Source of the DNA: Sphingomonas flavescens
GTDB lineage: Bacteria > Pseudomonadota > Alphaproteobacteria > Sphingomonadales > Sphingomonadaceae
DNA: 64,000 bases
NCBI RefSeq assembly: GCF_030866745.1
Contig: NZ_CP133016.1
Span: 1,908,001 to 1,972,000 of the forward strand
Direction: 5' to 3'
A program made the translations under genes and the position numbers. The notes beneath the pieces were generated by a model. The model saw only the letters and a list, made by a program, of their open reading frames with translations. It was not told the DNA's origin and did not search any database. Each line of letters begins with the position of its first letter. The stretch's first letter is position 1. Positions 54,619 to 63,759 of this stretch are shown here, in pieces.

Positions 54619-55506
54619 ATGACGGCTGTTTCCATCCTTGTGAACAAAGGCGGCGGGGCCGCGTCCCGCGATCCCGCGATCAAGAGCAATGTCGCCAAGG
54701 CGTTCAAAGCCGCCGGCATGGACGTGAAGGTCGAGCTGATCGACGGCGGCAAGTGCGAGGCGCGGGCGAAGGCGCTCGCCAAGCGTGGCGACAAGCTGGT
54801 GGTGGTCGGTGGCGGCGACGGGACGATCAGCGCGGCGGCGTCGGGGCTGCTGGGGAGCAAGACCGCGCTCGGGGTGCTGCCGCTGGGCACGCTCAACCAT
54901 TTCGCGCGCGATCTCGGCATTCCGACCAAGCTGGAGGAGGCCGCCGCGCTGATCGCCAAGGGCAAACCGCGGCAGGTCGACGTCGCCGAGATGAATGGCC
55001 GCATCTTCATCAACAACAGCGCCATCGGGCTCTATCCGCTGATGGTGCTCGATCGTGAGACGCAGCAGAAGCGTCTCGGCCGCAGCAAGCGGTTGGCGAT
55101 GATTGTGGCGTCCGCGCGGACGCTGGCACGCTTCAATCATCAGCGGCTGACGCTGACGGTGAACGACGAGAAGGCGCAAATCGACACGCCGCTGCTCTTC
55201 GTCGGCAACAATGATTACCGGCTGGATATCGGCGGTCCGGGCAAGCGCGAGAGCGTCGAGGATGGACGTTTGAGCGTGTTCGTCATGCGCAAGAAAACGC
55301 GGCGCGGGCTGATCGCTGCGATGGTGCGAGTTCTGTTCAACCGCGCGCGCCCGGACGACATGGTTCAGCTAGAGAATGTGCAGCGGCTGCGGGTGGCGAG
55401 CCGCCGATCCAGCCTCGCCGTTTCGCTGGATGGCGAAGTGGTGGGCGCGAAGCCTCCGCTGGATTATAAGGTGCGGGCGAAGGCGCTCCGCGTCATCGCA
55501 CCCTAA
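54619..55506 (+). CDS. diacylglycerol/lipid kinase family protein
   Basis: A 295-residue soluble DAGK-catalytic domain protein of the YegS/BmrU group. The phosphate loop is VVVGGGDGTISAAASGLLGS, and LGVLPLGTLNHFARDLGIP matches the GTxNDFAR signature. The C-terminal half is the beta-sandwich with VDVAEMNGRIFINNSAIGLY and the DGEVVGAKPPLDYKV end. It probably phosphorylates a lipid head group, with the substrate unknown. I used the ATG at 54619. A TTG directly before it is not needed. Confidence 0.92.
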   Translation: MTAVSILVNKGGGAASRDPAIKSNVAKAFKAAGMDVKVELIDGGKCEARAKALAKRGDKLVVVGGGDGTISAAASGLLGSKTALGVLPLGTLNHFARDLGIPTKLEEAAALIAKGKPRQVDVAEMNGRIFINNSAIGLYPLMVLDRETQQKRLGRSKRLAMIVASARTLARFNHQRLTLTVNDEKAQIDTPLLFVGNNDYRLDIGGPGKRESVEDGRLSVFVMRKKTRRGLIAAMVRVLFNRARPDDMVQLENVQRLRVASRRSSLAVSLDGEVVGAKPPLDYKVRAKALRVIAP

Positions 55507-55524
55507 GGCAGGGGAACAGGCGAC

Positions 55525-56100
55525 GTGGCAACGCAGGCAAGAACGAGCTGGTCGGCACCGATGCGGGCACGTGCGCTGCGCGTGGCGGGGATCGCCATCA
55601 TTCTGCTGGGGGTTGGCGCACTGTTCCTGCCGGCGGGCAAGACGATTTCTTCGGACATGATCGGCGGGCTGCTGATTGCCTCGGGCGCGATCGAGACCGT
55701 CGCGGGATCGCTGCGGCGGGATTCGCGCCCGTTCGCCATGGCCGCGGGCATTGTGACGGCGGCCGCGGGCCTGATGTTCATCATCAGTCCGGAAGCGCAT
55801 TTCTTCCCGCGGGTTTTCCCGATCGTTGCCTGGCTGATCGTTCGCAGCCTCATCCTTGGTGTTTCCCTGACACGGGTCGACGGGTCGGTACGGCGCTGGA
55901 CCGCGATCTCGGCCGGTCTCGACCTTATGCTGGGCGTGCTGTTGATCGCCGGCCTGTCCATAGCGACCATCGTCATCAGCGTGTTCGGACCAACGCCGGA
56001 GCTCATCGCGGCCTTCGCCTGGGTGCTGGCCGCGAGCTTCGTGGTCAACGGCCTAATGCTGCTCGAAGTGTCGAGTTGCGAACGGGAGCTTGCGGCCTAG
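55525..56100 (+). CDS. HdeD-like (DUF308) membrane protein
   Basis: A 191-residue protein with about six helices arranged as repeated pairs (VAGIAIILLGVGALFLPAG, MIGGLLIASGAIETVAGSL, AMAAGIVTAAAGLMFIISP). This is the DUF308 pattern of HdeD, an acid-stress membrane protein in E. coli. The start is a GTG at 55525 after GGGGAACAGGCGAC. It follows the lipid kinase by 18 bases and the next gene by 10, so they may share a transcript. Confidence 0.8.
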   Translation: MATQARTSWSAPMRARALRVAGIAIILLGVGALFLPAGKTISSDMIGGLLIASGAIETVAGSLRRDSRPFAMAAGIVTAAAGLMFIISPEAHFFPRVFPIVAWLIVRSLILGVSLTRVDGSVRRWTAISAGLDLMLGVLLIAGLSIATIVISVFGPTPELIAAFAWVLAASFVVNGLMLLEVSSCERELAA

Positions 56101-56110
56101 AAGGCGAAGC

Positions 56111-56587
56111 GTGTTCGAGAGCTCGCCCGACCTGTCCGTCAATACGGTTGCCGAGATCGTCCGGCTGGCGCTGGCGCCGGTATTCCTGCTGAGCGGGATC
56201 GGCGCCTTTCTCAACGTCCTCGCCTCGCGTCTATCGAGGATCGTCGATCGGTCCCGGGACATCGAGCCGAGACTGCTCGCCAGCCGCGGCGCGGAGCACG
56301 ATCGCTGGCTTGGCGACCTCAAGATCCTCGACAAACGCATGCGATTGATCAGCTGGGCTACGGGTCTGTCGGTCAGTTCGGCAATCCTGACCTGCCTGGT
56401 CGTCATCCTGCTGTTCGCGGCGAACCTGGTGCGAACGCGGCTGGGGACGGAGATCGCCTGGCTGTTCATCGGATCGATGGTGACCATCGGCTGCGGCTTC
56501 GCAGTGTTCCTTTGGGAGACGACCGTGGCCGGCCGCGCGGTTCGGGTCCGCTCGGAGCTATTGCAACATCAGGCGGAAGAGCCCTAG
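56111..56587 (+). CDS. DUF2721 membrane protein
   Basis: A 158-residue protein. NTVAEIVRLALAPVFLLSGI, then a basic loop LASRLSRIVDRSRDIE with later RMRLISWATGLSVSSAILT, is the DUF2721 pattern, with three helices and a C-terminal charged tail. A GTG at 56111 with AAGG upstream gives VFESSPDL. A TTG at 56090 would overlap the previous gene. Function unknown. Confidence 0.85.
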   Translation: MFESSPDLSVNTVAEIVRLALAPVFLLSGIGAFLNVLASRLSRIVDRSRDIEPRLLASRGAEHDRWLGDLKILDKRMRLISWATGLSVSSAILTCLVVILLFAANLVRTRLGTEIAWLFIGSMVTIGCGFAVFLWETTVAGRAVRVRSELLQHQAEEP

Positions 56588-56633
56588 CGTTCGCGTCGAT
56601 CCGGCAGGGGGCCAGGTCGAAAAGGATCACATC

Positions 56634-57374
56634 ATGCGCTTGTCCGCTTTTTCGCTGGCCGTTGCAGGCCTCGCCATCATCGCTTCACCTGCCGCCGCGG
56701 CGCCCAAGGCTGCAGCCAAGCCCAAGCCGCCGATTGAGGCGATCACGCCGCCGAACATGGATGCGGTGATGGCCGTCTTCGACAAGTTGCTTCCGCCGCA
56801 GCCCGATCCCGATCCCGCGCGCCTGGCGCTGGCACGCACGTCAGCAGCGGCCTTGTGGCCGGACGGCGCGTACCGCGACATGATGGTCAGCTTCGCCGGC
56901 AACATGGTCGACAATGTCCTGCGGCTGAAGAAATCGGATCTTCCGATCCCGGCCGACAAGAAAGCGAAGGCGGACGCGACCGCGGACCTGTCCCTGCACG
57001 ATGCCGCAGTGGCCAAGGGCCCCTATTTCGATCAGCGCGTGGCGGCGATCCGCGCGGCCGTCGCGCAGGAGTTCGGGAAGGTCTCGGCAGTGATCGACCC
57101 AAGGGTCCGCGACGGCATGGCACGGGCGATGGCGCGGCGCTTCGACGCGCGTCAGCTTGGCGACATCAACGCGTTCCTGACGACGCCGACAGGCCGTGCC
57201 TTCGGCGCGCAGTACATGCAGCTGTGGGCCGATCCGGACATGCTGCGCGGGCTGATGGGTTCGATGCCGGAGATGATAAAGCTGATGCCGGACATCATGA
57301 AGAGCGTGAAGGATGCGAACGACAAATTCCCGGCGCCGCCTTCGTCCCAGAAGGGGAAGCCGACGAAGTCGTAA
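56634..57374 (+). CDS. exported protein with DUF2059-like domain
   Basis: A 246-residue periplasmic-type protein with signal peptide MRLSAFSLAVAGLAIIASPAAA and an alanine/lysine/proline linker. The C-terminal half (RVRDGMARAMARRFDARQL, DINAFLTTPTGRAFGAQY) resembles DUF2059, a helical domain of unknown function common in alphaproteobacteria. No catalytic motif is visible. It precedes glpX by 72 bases. Confidence 0.75.
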   Translation: MRLSAFSLAVAGLAIIASPAAAAPKAAAKPKPPIEAITPPNMDAVMAVFDKLLPPQPDPDPARLALARTSAAALWPDGAYRDMMVSFAGNMVDNVLRLKKSDLPIPADKKAKADATADLSLHDAAVAKGPYFDQRVAAIRAAVAQEFGKVSAVIDPRVRDGMARAMARRFDARQLGDINAFLTTPTGRAFGAQYMQLWADPDMLRGLMGSMPEMIKLMPDIMKSVKDANDKFPAPPSSQKGKPTKS

Positions 57375-57446
57375 GGCCGGATCGCTCGACAAGGCGGGGT
57401 GGCCTGCCTATCCGCCGGCTAACGTTTTCCGGGAGTATCCAGCCAC

Positions 57447-58436
57447 ATGAACCGCGCCACCGCGAGCCACGTCCTCGACCGCGTCCTCGTCCTTGAAATG
57501 GTGCGCGTCACCGAAGCTGCCGCGATTGCGGCCTCGAGCTGGGTCGGGCGCGGGGACAATGATGCCGCGGATGCCGCTGCGGTGGAAGCAATGCGCGTGG
57601 CGCTGAACGAACTGCCGATGGACGGCACGGTGGTCATCGGCGAGGGCGAGCGCGACGAGGCGCCGATGCTGTACATCGGCGAGCGGGTTGGGTCGGCCCC
57701 GGACAGCGGGCCGAAGATCGACATTGCGCTCGATCCGCTGGAAGGCACGACGCTGACCGCGCATGCTGGCCCGAACGCGCTGGCGGTTCTGGCGATTGCC
57801 GAGAACGGCTGCCTGCTGAATGCGCCCGACGTCTACATGCAGAAGCTGGCCATCGGCCCGGGCTATCCGGAAGGCACGATCGACCTGCGCAAGTCGCCGG
57901 CGGACAATGTCCGCTCGATCGCCAAGGCGAAGGGCGTCGAGCCGAACGAAATCATTGCCTGCGTGCTGGAGCGCGATCGCCACGACTGCATTATCGCCGA
58001 GCTTCGGGCGCTGGGCTGCGGCATCAAGCTGATCCCGGACGGGGACGTGGCTGGCGTGATCGCCACGGCCGATCCCGACACGGGCATCGACGTGTACATG
58101 GGCAGCGGCGGCGCGCCGGAGGGCGTGCTGGCAGCGGCGGCGCTGCGCTGCGTCGGCGGACAGATCCAGGGGCAGCTACTGTTCCGCAACGACGACGAAG
58201 TGGCACGCGCCCGCCGCTGGGGCATCGACGACCTCGACCGTGTCTACACGGTCAACGAAATGGCCAAGGGCGACTGCATCTTTGCCGCGACGGGCGTCAC
58301 CGACGGCTCGCTGCTGCGCGGCGTGCATAAGCGCGGCAACAAGACGACGACCGAGAGCGTCGTAATGCGGGCGAGCACCGGCACCGTGCGCCGCGTGTCC
58401 ACAGAATATCGCGACCTCGAGCACCGCGGACTCTAG
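57447..58436 (+). CDS. glpX: class II fructose-1,6-bisphosphatase GlpX
   Basis: A 329-residue metal-dependent phosphatase for gluconeogenesis. Metal and substrate motifs are VVIGEGERDEAPMLYIGE near residue 65, and IALDPLEGTTLTA at about 93-105. The later GSGGAPEGVLAAAALRCVGG and ATGVTDGSLLRGV also match. This family can also hydrolyse sedoheptulose bisphosphate. It is followed by recJ after 32 bases. Confidence 0.97.
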   Translation: MNRATASHVLDRVLVLEMVRVTEAAAIAASSWVGRGDNDAADAAAVEAMRVALNELPMDGTVVIGEGERDEAPMLYIGERVGSAPDSGPKIDIALDPLEGTTLTAHAGPNALAVLAIAENGCLLNAPDVYMQKLAIGPGYPEGTIDLRKSPADNVRSIAKAKGVEPNEIIACVLERDRHDCIIAELRALGCGIKLIPDGDVAGVIATADPDTGIDVYMGSGGAPEGVLAAAALRCVGGQIQGQLLFRNDDEVARARRWGIDDLDRVYTVNEMAKGDCIFAATGVTDGSLLRGVHKRGNKTTTESVVMRASTGTVRRVSTEYRDLEHRGL

Positions 58437-58468
58437 ACCCGCGAATCCGCCGATCCTACCTTGGATCG

Positions 58469-60220
58469 ATGGAGGCGGCGCTCAACATCGATCGGTCGGT
58501 AAGCGGTCAGCCTTGGCGCTGGCGGCGTACGGCCGACCCAGGCCTGGGCATGGACGCGCTGGTCGACGAGCTGCTGCTGGCGCGCGGCGTTGCCCGCGAC
58601 GACCTTGCCCGCCACCGCGATCCGCGCATCCGCGATTTCCTGCCCGACCCGTCGTCCTTCAGGGATATGGACAAGGGCGCCAGGCGCGTCGCCGACGCCG
58701 TGCAGCAGGGTGAGACGATCGCGATCTTCGGCGATTACGACGTCGATGGCGCGACCAGCGCGGCGTTGCTGACCTTGCTGCTCCGGCGGCTGGGGGCGGA
58801 ACCGATCGTCTACATCCCCGACCGGTTGATGGAGGGCTACGGCCCATCGGGCAAAGCGCTGGTCGAGCTGCAGCAGCGAGGCGCCAGGGTCGCGATATGC
58901 GTCGACTGCGGGGCGCAGGCGTTCGACGCGCTGCAACAGGCCTCGGATGCCGGGCTGGATGTGGTCGTCGTCGACCATCACCAGTGCGCGACGCTGCTTC
59001 CGGTCGCTTATGCGATGATCAACCCGAACCGGCTGGACGAGCACGCGGACGGCGCGGCGCACGGGCATTTGGCGGCGGTTGGCATGGCGTTCCTGCTCGG
59101 CGTCGCGTTGCTGCGTGAGTTGCGGGCACGCGGCTCTTTCGAGGCTCTGGCGGAGCCGAAGATCCTCGACCTGCTCGACCTCGTAGCGCTGGGGACGGTG
59201 GCGGATGTCGCGCGCCTGAAGAGCCTCAATCGCGCCTTCGTCACGCAGGGCCTGAAAATCATGGCCGGGCGGCAGAATGTCGGGCTGTCGGCGCTAGCCG
59301 AAGCGGCGCGGCTGGTGAAGCCGCCGAGCTGCCGCGACCTCGGCTTCGCGCTGGGGCCCCGGATCAACGCCGGCGGCCGAGTCGGCAAGTCCGACCTCGG
59401 CGTGCGGCTGCTGACCGCCACCGACCCAGAGGAAGCGCGGACCATCGCCAGCGAGCTCGACCGGCTCAACGAAGAGAGGCGCGCGATTGAAATGCTCGTC
59501 TGTGAGCAGGCCGAAGCGCAGGCACGGGAGCAGGGCGCTGCGCCGGTCATCACCGTCATGAGCGGCGGCTGGCATCAGGGCGTAATCGGCATCGTCGCGG
59601 GGCGGATCAAGGAAAGGTTCGGCCGGCCGGCGATCGTCATTGCCGAAACCGAGGACGGCACTGGCAAGGGATCCGGCCGCTCGATCTCCGGCGTCGACCT
59701 GGGCGCAGCGGTGCTCGCGGCCAAGGAAAGCGGGCTGCTGATTGCCGGCGGCGGGCACGCGATGGCCGCGGGCCTGACGCTGCCGGCGGGTGGGCTGGAG
59801 GCTTTCCGCACGTTCATAAACGAGCGACTGGCCGGCGACGTGGAGCAGTCGCGAGCAGATCGCGCCCTGCTGCTCGACGCGCTACTGGCGCCAGGCGGCG
59901 TCGCTGCCGCCCTATGCGATGCGCTCGATACGGCCGGCCCGTATGGCGCTGGTTGGCCCAGCCCGCGCGTCGCCGCGGGCCCGGTGCGGCTTCTGAAGAC
60001 CGGCATCGTCGGCGACGGTCACGTGCGCGGCATCGGCTGCGGCGACGACGGCAAGAGCTTCAAGTGGATTGCCTTCCGCAGCGCCGCGACGCCGCTGGGT
60101 CAGGCGCTCCTGTCCTCGCCCGGCGATCAGCGCTGGTGGCTGGCCGGAACGATCAAGCGCGACGAGTGGAATGGCGGCAATGCGGCCGAGATGCACCTTG
60201 AAGACGCCGCGCTTGCTTGA
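58469..60220 (+). CDS. recJ: single-stranded-DNA-specific exonuclease RecJ
   Basis: RecJ degrades ssDNA 5' to 3' in recombination and mismatch repair. The DHH family motifs are FGDYDVDGATSAA (89-94), VDCG (145-148), VVDHHQ at 168-172 and, after the linker, the DHHA1 domain containing SGRSISGVDLGAAV and AGGGHAMAAGLTL. It is 583 residues, a usual length. The preceding glpX lies on the same strand. No signs of truncation. Confidence 0.97.
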   Translation: MEAALNIDRSVSGQPWRWRRTADPGLGMDALVDELLLARGVARDDLARHRDPRIRDFLPDPSSFRDMDKGARRVADAVQQGETIAIFGDYDVDGATSAALLTLLLRRLGAEPIVYIPDRLMEGYGPSGKALVELQQRGARVAICVDCGAQAFDALQQASDAGLDVVVVDHHQCATLLPVAYAMINPNRLDEHADGAAHGHLAAVGMAFLLGVALLRELRARGSFEALAEPKILDLLDLVALGTVADVARLKSLNRAFVTQGLKIMAGRQNVGLSALAEAARLVKPPSCRDLGFALGPRINAGGRVGKSDLGVRLLTATDPEEARTIASELDRLNEERRAIEMLVCEQAEAQAREQGAAPVITVMSGGWHQGVIGIVAGRIKERFGRPAIVIAETEDGTGKGSGRSISGVDLGAAVLAAKESGLLIAGGGHAMAAGLTLPAGGLEAFRTFINERLAGDVEQSRADRALLLDALLAPGGVAAALCDALDTAGPYGAGWPSPRVAAGPVRLLKTGIVGDGHVRGIGCGDDGKSFKWIAFRSAATPLGQALLSSPGDQRWWLAGTIKRDEWNGGNAAEMHLEDAALA

Positions 60221-60263
60221 CCGGCGGCGACCGCTCGCCTAACCGCGACCCGCTTCCTGAAGC

Positions 60264-60339
60264 GGCCCCATCGTCTAGCGGTCTAGGACGTCGCCCTTTC
60301 ACGGCGAAAACACGGGTTCGAGTCCCGTTGGGGTCACCA
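60264..60339 (+). tRNA. tRNA-Glu(TTC)
   Basis: Acceptor arms GGCCCCA (60264-60270) and TGGGGTC (60329-60335) pair with one G-U. Anticodon TTC at 60298-60300 lies in a 7-base loop closed by TCGCC/GGCGA. The T arm GGGTTCGAGTCCC is intact, and CCA is encoded at 60337-60339. It reads GAA and GAG. A recombinase gene lies 200 bases downstream. Confidence 0.97.
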
Positions 60340-60382
60340 GCTTATAAGTCGTTGAGAACAACGGATAATTTGATGGTTTTGT

Positions 60383-60399
60383 CGGTCAGATAATGACCG
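60383..60399 (+). other. short inverted repeat between tRNA-Glu and the recombinase
   Basis: CGGTCA-GATAA-TGACCG forms a perfect 6-bp stem. T-rich sequence follows (GTTTTCAGCCATTTTT). It could end the tRNA transcript or belong to a recombination site. The evidence does not decide between these. Confidence 0.3.
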
Positions 60400-60539
60400 G
60401 TTTTCAGCCATTTTTCGCGGTGTGTGATCGGGCTGCCGGATGCTAGAGAAGTCTTCTCACCCCGTCGCTAGCCTGAAATTGCGGCTTTTTCTCTTTCGCC
60501 CAAAGACTGTGTCTTGAGTGAGGTCGGACAAGGCTCATT

Positions 60540-62120
60540 TCAGCCGAGCAGCATCGCCTCTTGATCGCTCCAACCGAGGGGCAGGCCGTCGATGTTCTGG
60601 AGGAACCGATTGGTCACCATGGGTGGCTGCCGACCCTCAACGATCGCATCGACGATAGTCGGCGAGAGATAGCTCAAGCGGAGAAGCCGCTTGAACCGCT
60701 CTGTCGACCGGCCGAACAGCTTCGCCAGGCGATCAAGGTCGAGGTTTGACCTGGCCTCGGCGAGTGCCCTGGCGCGATGCGCATCCCGGAGCAGAACAAT
60801 CAGCTGCGGGTCCGGTCGGGTACCTTCAACTTGCTCGGTCGCGCCGATTACCAGCCGGGCATCGTTGCCGTGGCGGATACGGTCGATCGAGCGTTCCAGC
60901 CGGGTCCCGTCATTGAGTTCGATAGTGACGAGACCGTCGCCGATGATGATCTTCCGGAGATGATCAAGGATCAGTAGGCGTTTGGCTCGGCCGTCGCAGC
61001 CTTGAAGGACTGCGATACGTTCCGCGACCTTCGCGTGTGCATCGACGCTAGCGACCGCCGAGCCGAGGTGGTCGGCGAGCTGGGCGCAACAGATGGCCTC
61101 GATGGATTCCGCAGCTAGCCGATACGCCGCAGGATCACCGTCACGCATCGTCTTGGGGTGAGTGACATAGTAGCGGAACCGCTGCCCGTTCCGCAGCGTA
61201 TGAACCGGCCCCATAGTCCTTCCGTGCCGGTCGACGATCAATCCCTGGAGCAGGCTGGCGGAGACGAGTTTGGGTCCGCGGACCGCTGTCTTGCGGAGGT
61301 TCGAAAGGATCTCCTGTGCGCGTTCGAACATGGCGCGATCGACAATCGCGTCGTGCTGTCCCTGGTGCACCCGGCCGTTATGCTCGATCTCGCCGACGTA
61401 GAGCCGGTTGGATAGAAGGGAGCGGAGCGAGCCATATTCGAACGTCCTGCCGCCGATGACCTTGCCGCTGCGCTCGCGGCGCTTGGTGACGAGGCCTTCG
61501 CGCTTGGCCCATTGCAGCGTCGCCTGCACAGACTTCAACGCGACAAAGCGGTCGAAGATGACGCGGATCGTCTCCACCTCGGCGTGATTGACGACCAGCT
61601 TCTTCTCGACTGCGTCGTAGCCGAGCGGCACGGTTCCGCCCATCCACATGCCCTTGGCCTTCGAGGCAGCGATCTTGTCGCGGACCCGCTCGGCGCCCAC
61701 CTCACGCTCGAACTGAGCAAACGAGAGTAAGACGTGGAGCATCAGTCGGCCCATGCTGGTCTTGGTGTTGAACGACTGGGTGATGCTGACGAACGAGGCG
61801 TTGGCCTTCTCGAGCTGTTCGACGATCCGGGCGAAGTCCGCGAGGCTGCGGGTGAGCCGATCGATCTTGTAGAGAACGATCACATCGACTTTGCCGGACG
61901 CAACATCGGCTAGCAGCGCCTTTAGCGCTGGCCGCTCCATCGTTCCGCCCGATATGCCACCGTCATCATAGCGATCCCGAACCAAAGTCCAGCCTTCGTG
62001 ACGCTGGCTGGCAATGTACGCCTTGCAAGCTTCATACTGAGCATCGAGGCTGTTGAACTCCTGCTCCAAGCCCTCCTCGCTCGACTTGCGAGTGTAGATG
62101 GCACAGCAGACCCGGCTCAT
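60540..62120 (-). CDS. large serine recombinase family protein
   Basis: A 526-residue site-specific recombinase. The resolvase domain runs over residues 1-150: AIYTRKSSEEGLEQEFNSLD holds the catalytic serine, and VIVLYKIDRLTRSL, SFNTKTSMGRLMLHVLLSFA and FEREVGAERVRDKI follow. Then come the recombinase domain (GTVPLGYDAVEKKLVVNHAE), a short zinc-ribbon-like part that appears reduced, and a C-terminal tail with a helical, DNA-binding-like end. It may excise or integrate an element, or act alone. It is coupled to DUF2924 by an ATGA overlap. Confidence 0.93.
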   Translation of the reverse strand: MSRVCCAIYTRKSSEEGLEQEFNSLDAQYEACKAYIASQRHEGWTLVRDRYDDGGISGGTMERPALKALLADVASGKVDVIVLYKIDRLTRSLADFARIVEQLEKANASFVSITQSFNTKTSMGRLMLHVLLSFAQFEREVGAERVRDKIAASKAKGMWMGGTVPLGYDAVEKKLVVNHAEVETIRVIFDRFVALKSVQATLQWAKREGLVTKRRERSGKVIGGRTFEYGSLRSLLSNRLYVGEIEHNGRVHQGQHDAIVDRAMFERAQEILSNLRKTAVRGPKLVSASLLQGLIVDRHGRTMGPVHTLRNGQRFRYYVTHPKTMRDGDPAAYRLAAESIEAICCAQLADHLGSAVASVDAHAKVAERIAVLQGCDGRAKRLLILDHLRKIIIGDGLVTIELNDGTRLERSIDRIRHGNDARLVIGATEQVEGTRPDPQLIVLLRDAHRARALAEARSNLDLDRLAKLFGRSTERFKRLLRLSYLSPTIVDAIVEGRQPPMVTNRFLQNIDGLPLGWSDQEAMLLG

Positions 62121-62533
62121 TTGACCAGCCCGAAGAATTTGGGGCCGGACCAGCGGGTCCCGGTGATCTTGCCCGCGATGACGCTGAGCGAGGAATGTCG
62201 CTCTCCGTCATAAACCAGTCCAGCCTCGGTCACCTCGACCACGTAAGTGCGGCCGCGCCAGCGGCGGACGAGGCGATTGCCGGGGCGGAGGGTCATGCGA
62301 GGCGAGGATCGCTGGCCCGGTCGCTCACCGCCTGAGCCGAGCATCTGCCGAGCAGTACTCGACAAGCTGCCGAGCACCCGTTCCTGCAACCGCCAGGAGA
62401 TCCCACGCGCGAGGAGGTCGGGCGTGAACGCCGCTGGCGGCGCGGCCTTGTAAAGCTCGCGCCACCGGTCGGTCAGTTGCTTGCGGCTGGCGCGCCGGAG
62501 CGCAGCCAGCTCGTCGTTAAGACTGTCGATCAC
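62117..62533 (-). CDS. DUF2924-domain protein
   Basis: A 138-residue basic protein starting with GTG over the previous stop (GTGA). The N-terminal helices (DELAALRRASRKQLTDRWRE) and the C-terminal part with GNRLVRRWRGRTYVVEVTEA and LSVIAGKITGTRWSGPKFFG match DUF2924. Such proteins are found with serine recombinases and may be accessory DNA-binding factors or directionality factors, but this has not been shown. It overlaps both neighbours by 4 bases. Confidence 0.85.
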   Translation of the reverse strand: MIDSLNDELAALRRASRKQLTDRWRELYKAAPPAAFTPDLLARGISWRLQERVLGSLSSTARQMLGSGGERPGQRSSPRMTLRPGNRLVRRWRGRTYVVEVTEAGLVYDGERHSSLSVIAGKITGTRWSGPKFFGLVK

Positions 62534-62883
62534 TTGGGTTCGACCGCTCGGTACGTCCGCAGCCCATCGATCTTGTCGCTGTCGATTGCGTAGCCGAGCT
62601 TCTTAAGGCCAGTGATCGCCGCTCGCACCGTGTGCGGGAGCCAGCCAGTAGCAGCGGTCATGTCGTCGATCGTCGCGCCCTCATCGCGCAGCAGCATGGC
62701 AGCGAGCTGATCGCGCTTGGTTGGCTTTTTGGTTGCTGGGGTTGGATCGGACGGGCCCTTGCGCAAGCTTGGCTTCGAAGCGCTTGCCTGCGCGGTGCTG
62801 AGCTTTGCCTTTCCCTTGCGGGTCGCGCGCGACTTAGCCGTTTTCTGCTTGACGTTCGTGGCGGCGATTGTCTGATCGGTCAT
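62530..62883 (-). CDS. DUF3489-domain small basic protein
   Basis: A 117-residue protein. Its N-terminus is low-complexity, rich in A, K, T and S, resembling a histone-tail-like segment. The C-terminal 55 residues form a winged-helix-like DUF3489 fold (TKRDQLAAMLLRDEGATIDD, TGWLPHTVRAAITGLKKLGY). AGGAG precedes the ATG at 62883. It opens the recombinase operon and may regulate or assist recombination. Confidence 0.8.
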   Translation of the reverse strand: MTDQTIAATNVKQKTAKSRATRKGKAKLSTAQASASKPSLRKGPSDPTPATKKPTKRDQLAAMLLRDEGATIDDMTAATGWLPHTVRAAITGLKKLGYAIDSDKIDGLRTYRAVEPK

Positions 62884-63334
62884 GGGTGGTCTCCTGGCAT
62901 CGAAGCGGCACCATGCCGCTTCCACCCCCCAAAGCCCGGTCAGTTAGCCCGACCGGGCGAAGCCTTGGCGCCGAGCGCCGATCCGACTCGCACAACCACC
63001 AATGCTCGGCTTGCACCCGAAGTCGAATGGAATGTGATGGATGTCCGAAATGCGCCCCTAGCGGTCGTTTGCGGGCGCATCTGATCAACCAGAAACCAGG
63101 CGTTCATTCAGACTCCCACTAATGTCCGCAGGGAGTGAGTGGTTCGGGGCCATATGCACTCAATCGGAGTCGGCAAATGGGTGGGAAGTGGGCATTAGCG
63201 CTTCATTTCCCTGCAAGCCCCTGCAGCCAGGAAACACGGAGCGTGTTCAGCTACTTGAGCGATGCGCATTCCTTGACCCTTTGGCGCAAATGCGTGTTAC
63301 AGACTCGCCGGAGGCAGCATAGGTGGACTGATCG
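62884..63334 (+). other. 451-bp stretch without a supported gene
   Basis: I find no convincing gene here. A 66-codon frame at 63122-63322 lacks domain, signal peptide and a good ribosome site. The only structure seen is a near-perfect inverted repeat CTAATGTCC (63119-63127) and GGGCATTAG (63190-63198). It probably holds the promoters of the recombinase operon and of the gene at 63335. Confidence 0.5.
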
Positions 63335-63706
63335 GTGGCTGGGCTGTCATCATTTAAGCAGACGGGCGCGAAGGTCCTTCTTGCGCTGTCGCTGCTGCTT
63401 TGCGCTTTCTCCCCGTCAATTGCTCAGAGTAGTCGCTACGCCGATTCGTCCGACGACGGTTCGCGCCGATCTTGCCCCTTGGTCGTCGGATCAATCGACG
63501 ACGCACCCTCGGCCCGACCGGCCGAGGAGGCATGCAGCGCTGGGGCCTTCTTCGGACAGTTCACCCGAACCGGCTACAGCCTGAGGCAAGACTTTGGGAA
63601 GGCTGTCGCAGCAATTCCTCCTGCTCGCGGCACTCAATACGGGGCGGTGTTTGATCCTCCGACGAGCCTCCAAGAACCGGCACCCGAGCGTCCACCCCAA
63701 GCATGA
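63335..63706 (+). CDS. small exported protein of unknown function
   Basis: A 123-residue protein with a GTG start and a clear signal peptide (KVLLALSLLLCAFSPSIAQS). The mature part is polar with two cysteines (RSCPLVV, EEACSAG) and a proline-rich end. It is followed after 53 bases by the TolC-family gene in the same direction, so they may be one efflux-related unit. Not recognised as a family. Confidence 0.55.
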   Translation: MAGLSSFKQTGAKVLLALSLLLCAFSPSIAQSSRYADSSDDGSRRSCPLVVGSIDDAPSARPAEEACSAGAFFGQFTRTGYSLRQDFGKAVAAIPPARGTQYGAVFDPPTSLQEPAPERPPQA

Positions 63707-63759
63707 ACGACAGCTCGCCGGAAGGGCGAGGCTACTTCGTTCACTTGGCAAGGGTTCCA

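Larger units (their letters stand above)
60540..62883 (-). mobile_element. serine recombinase module (DUF3489-DUF2924-recombinase) next to tRNA-Glu
   Basis: Three genes read in the same direction and overlap by 4 bases each. They end 200 bases from the 3' end of tRNA-Glu, a common integration spot. This trio is common in alphaproteobacterial genomes. No flanking direct repeat was found inside the window, so its outer borders are not defined. Confidence 0.6.

Noticed and set aside
63122..63322. 66-codon frame before the small exported protein
   Set aside because: No signal peptide, domain or good ribosome site, and composition like non-coding sequence.
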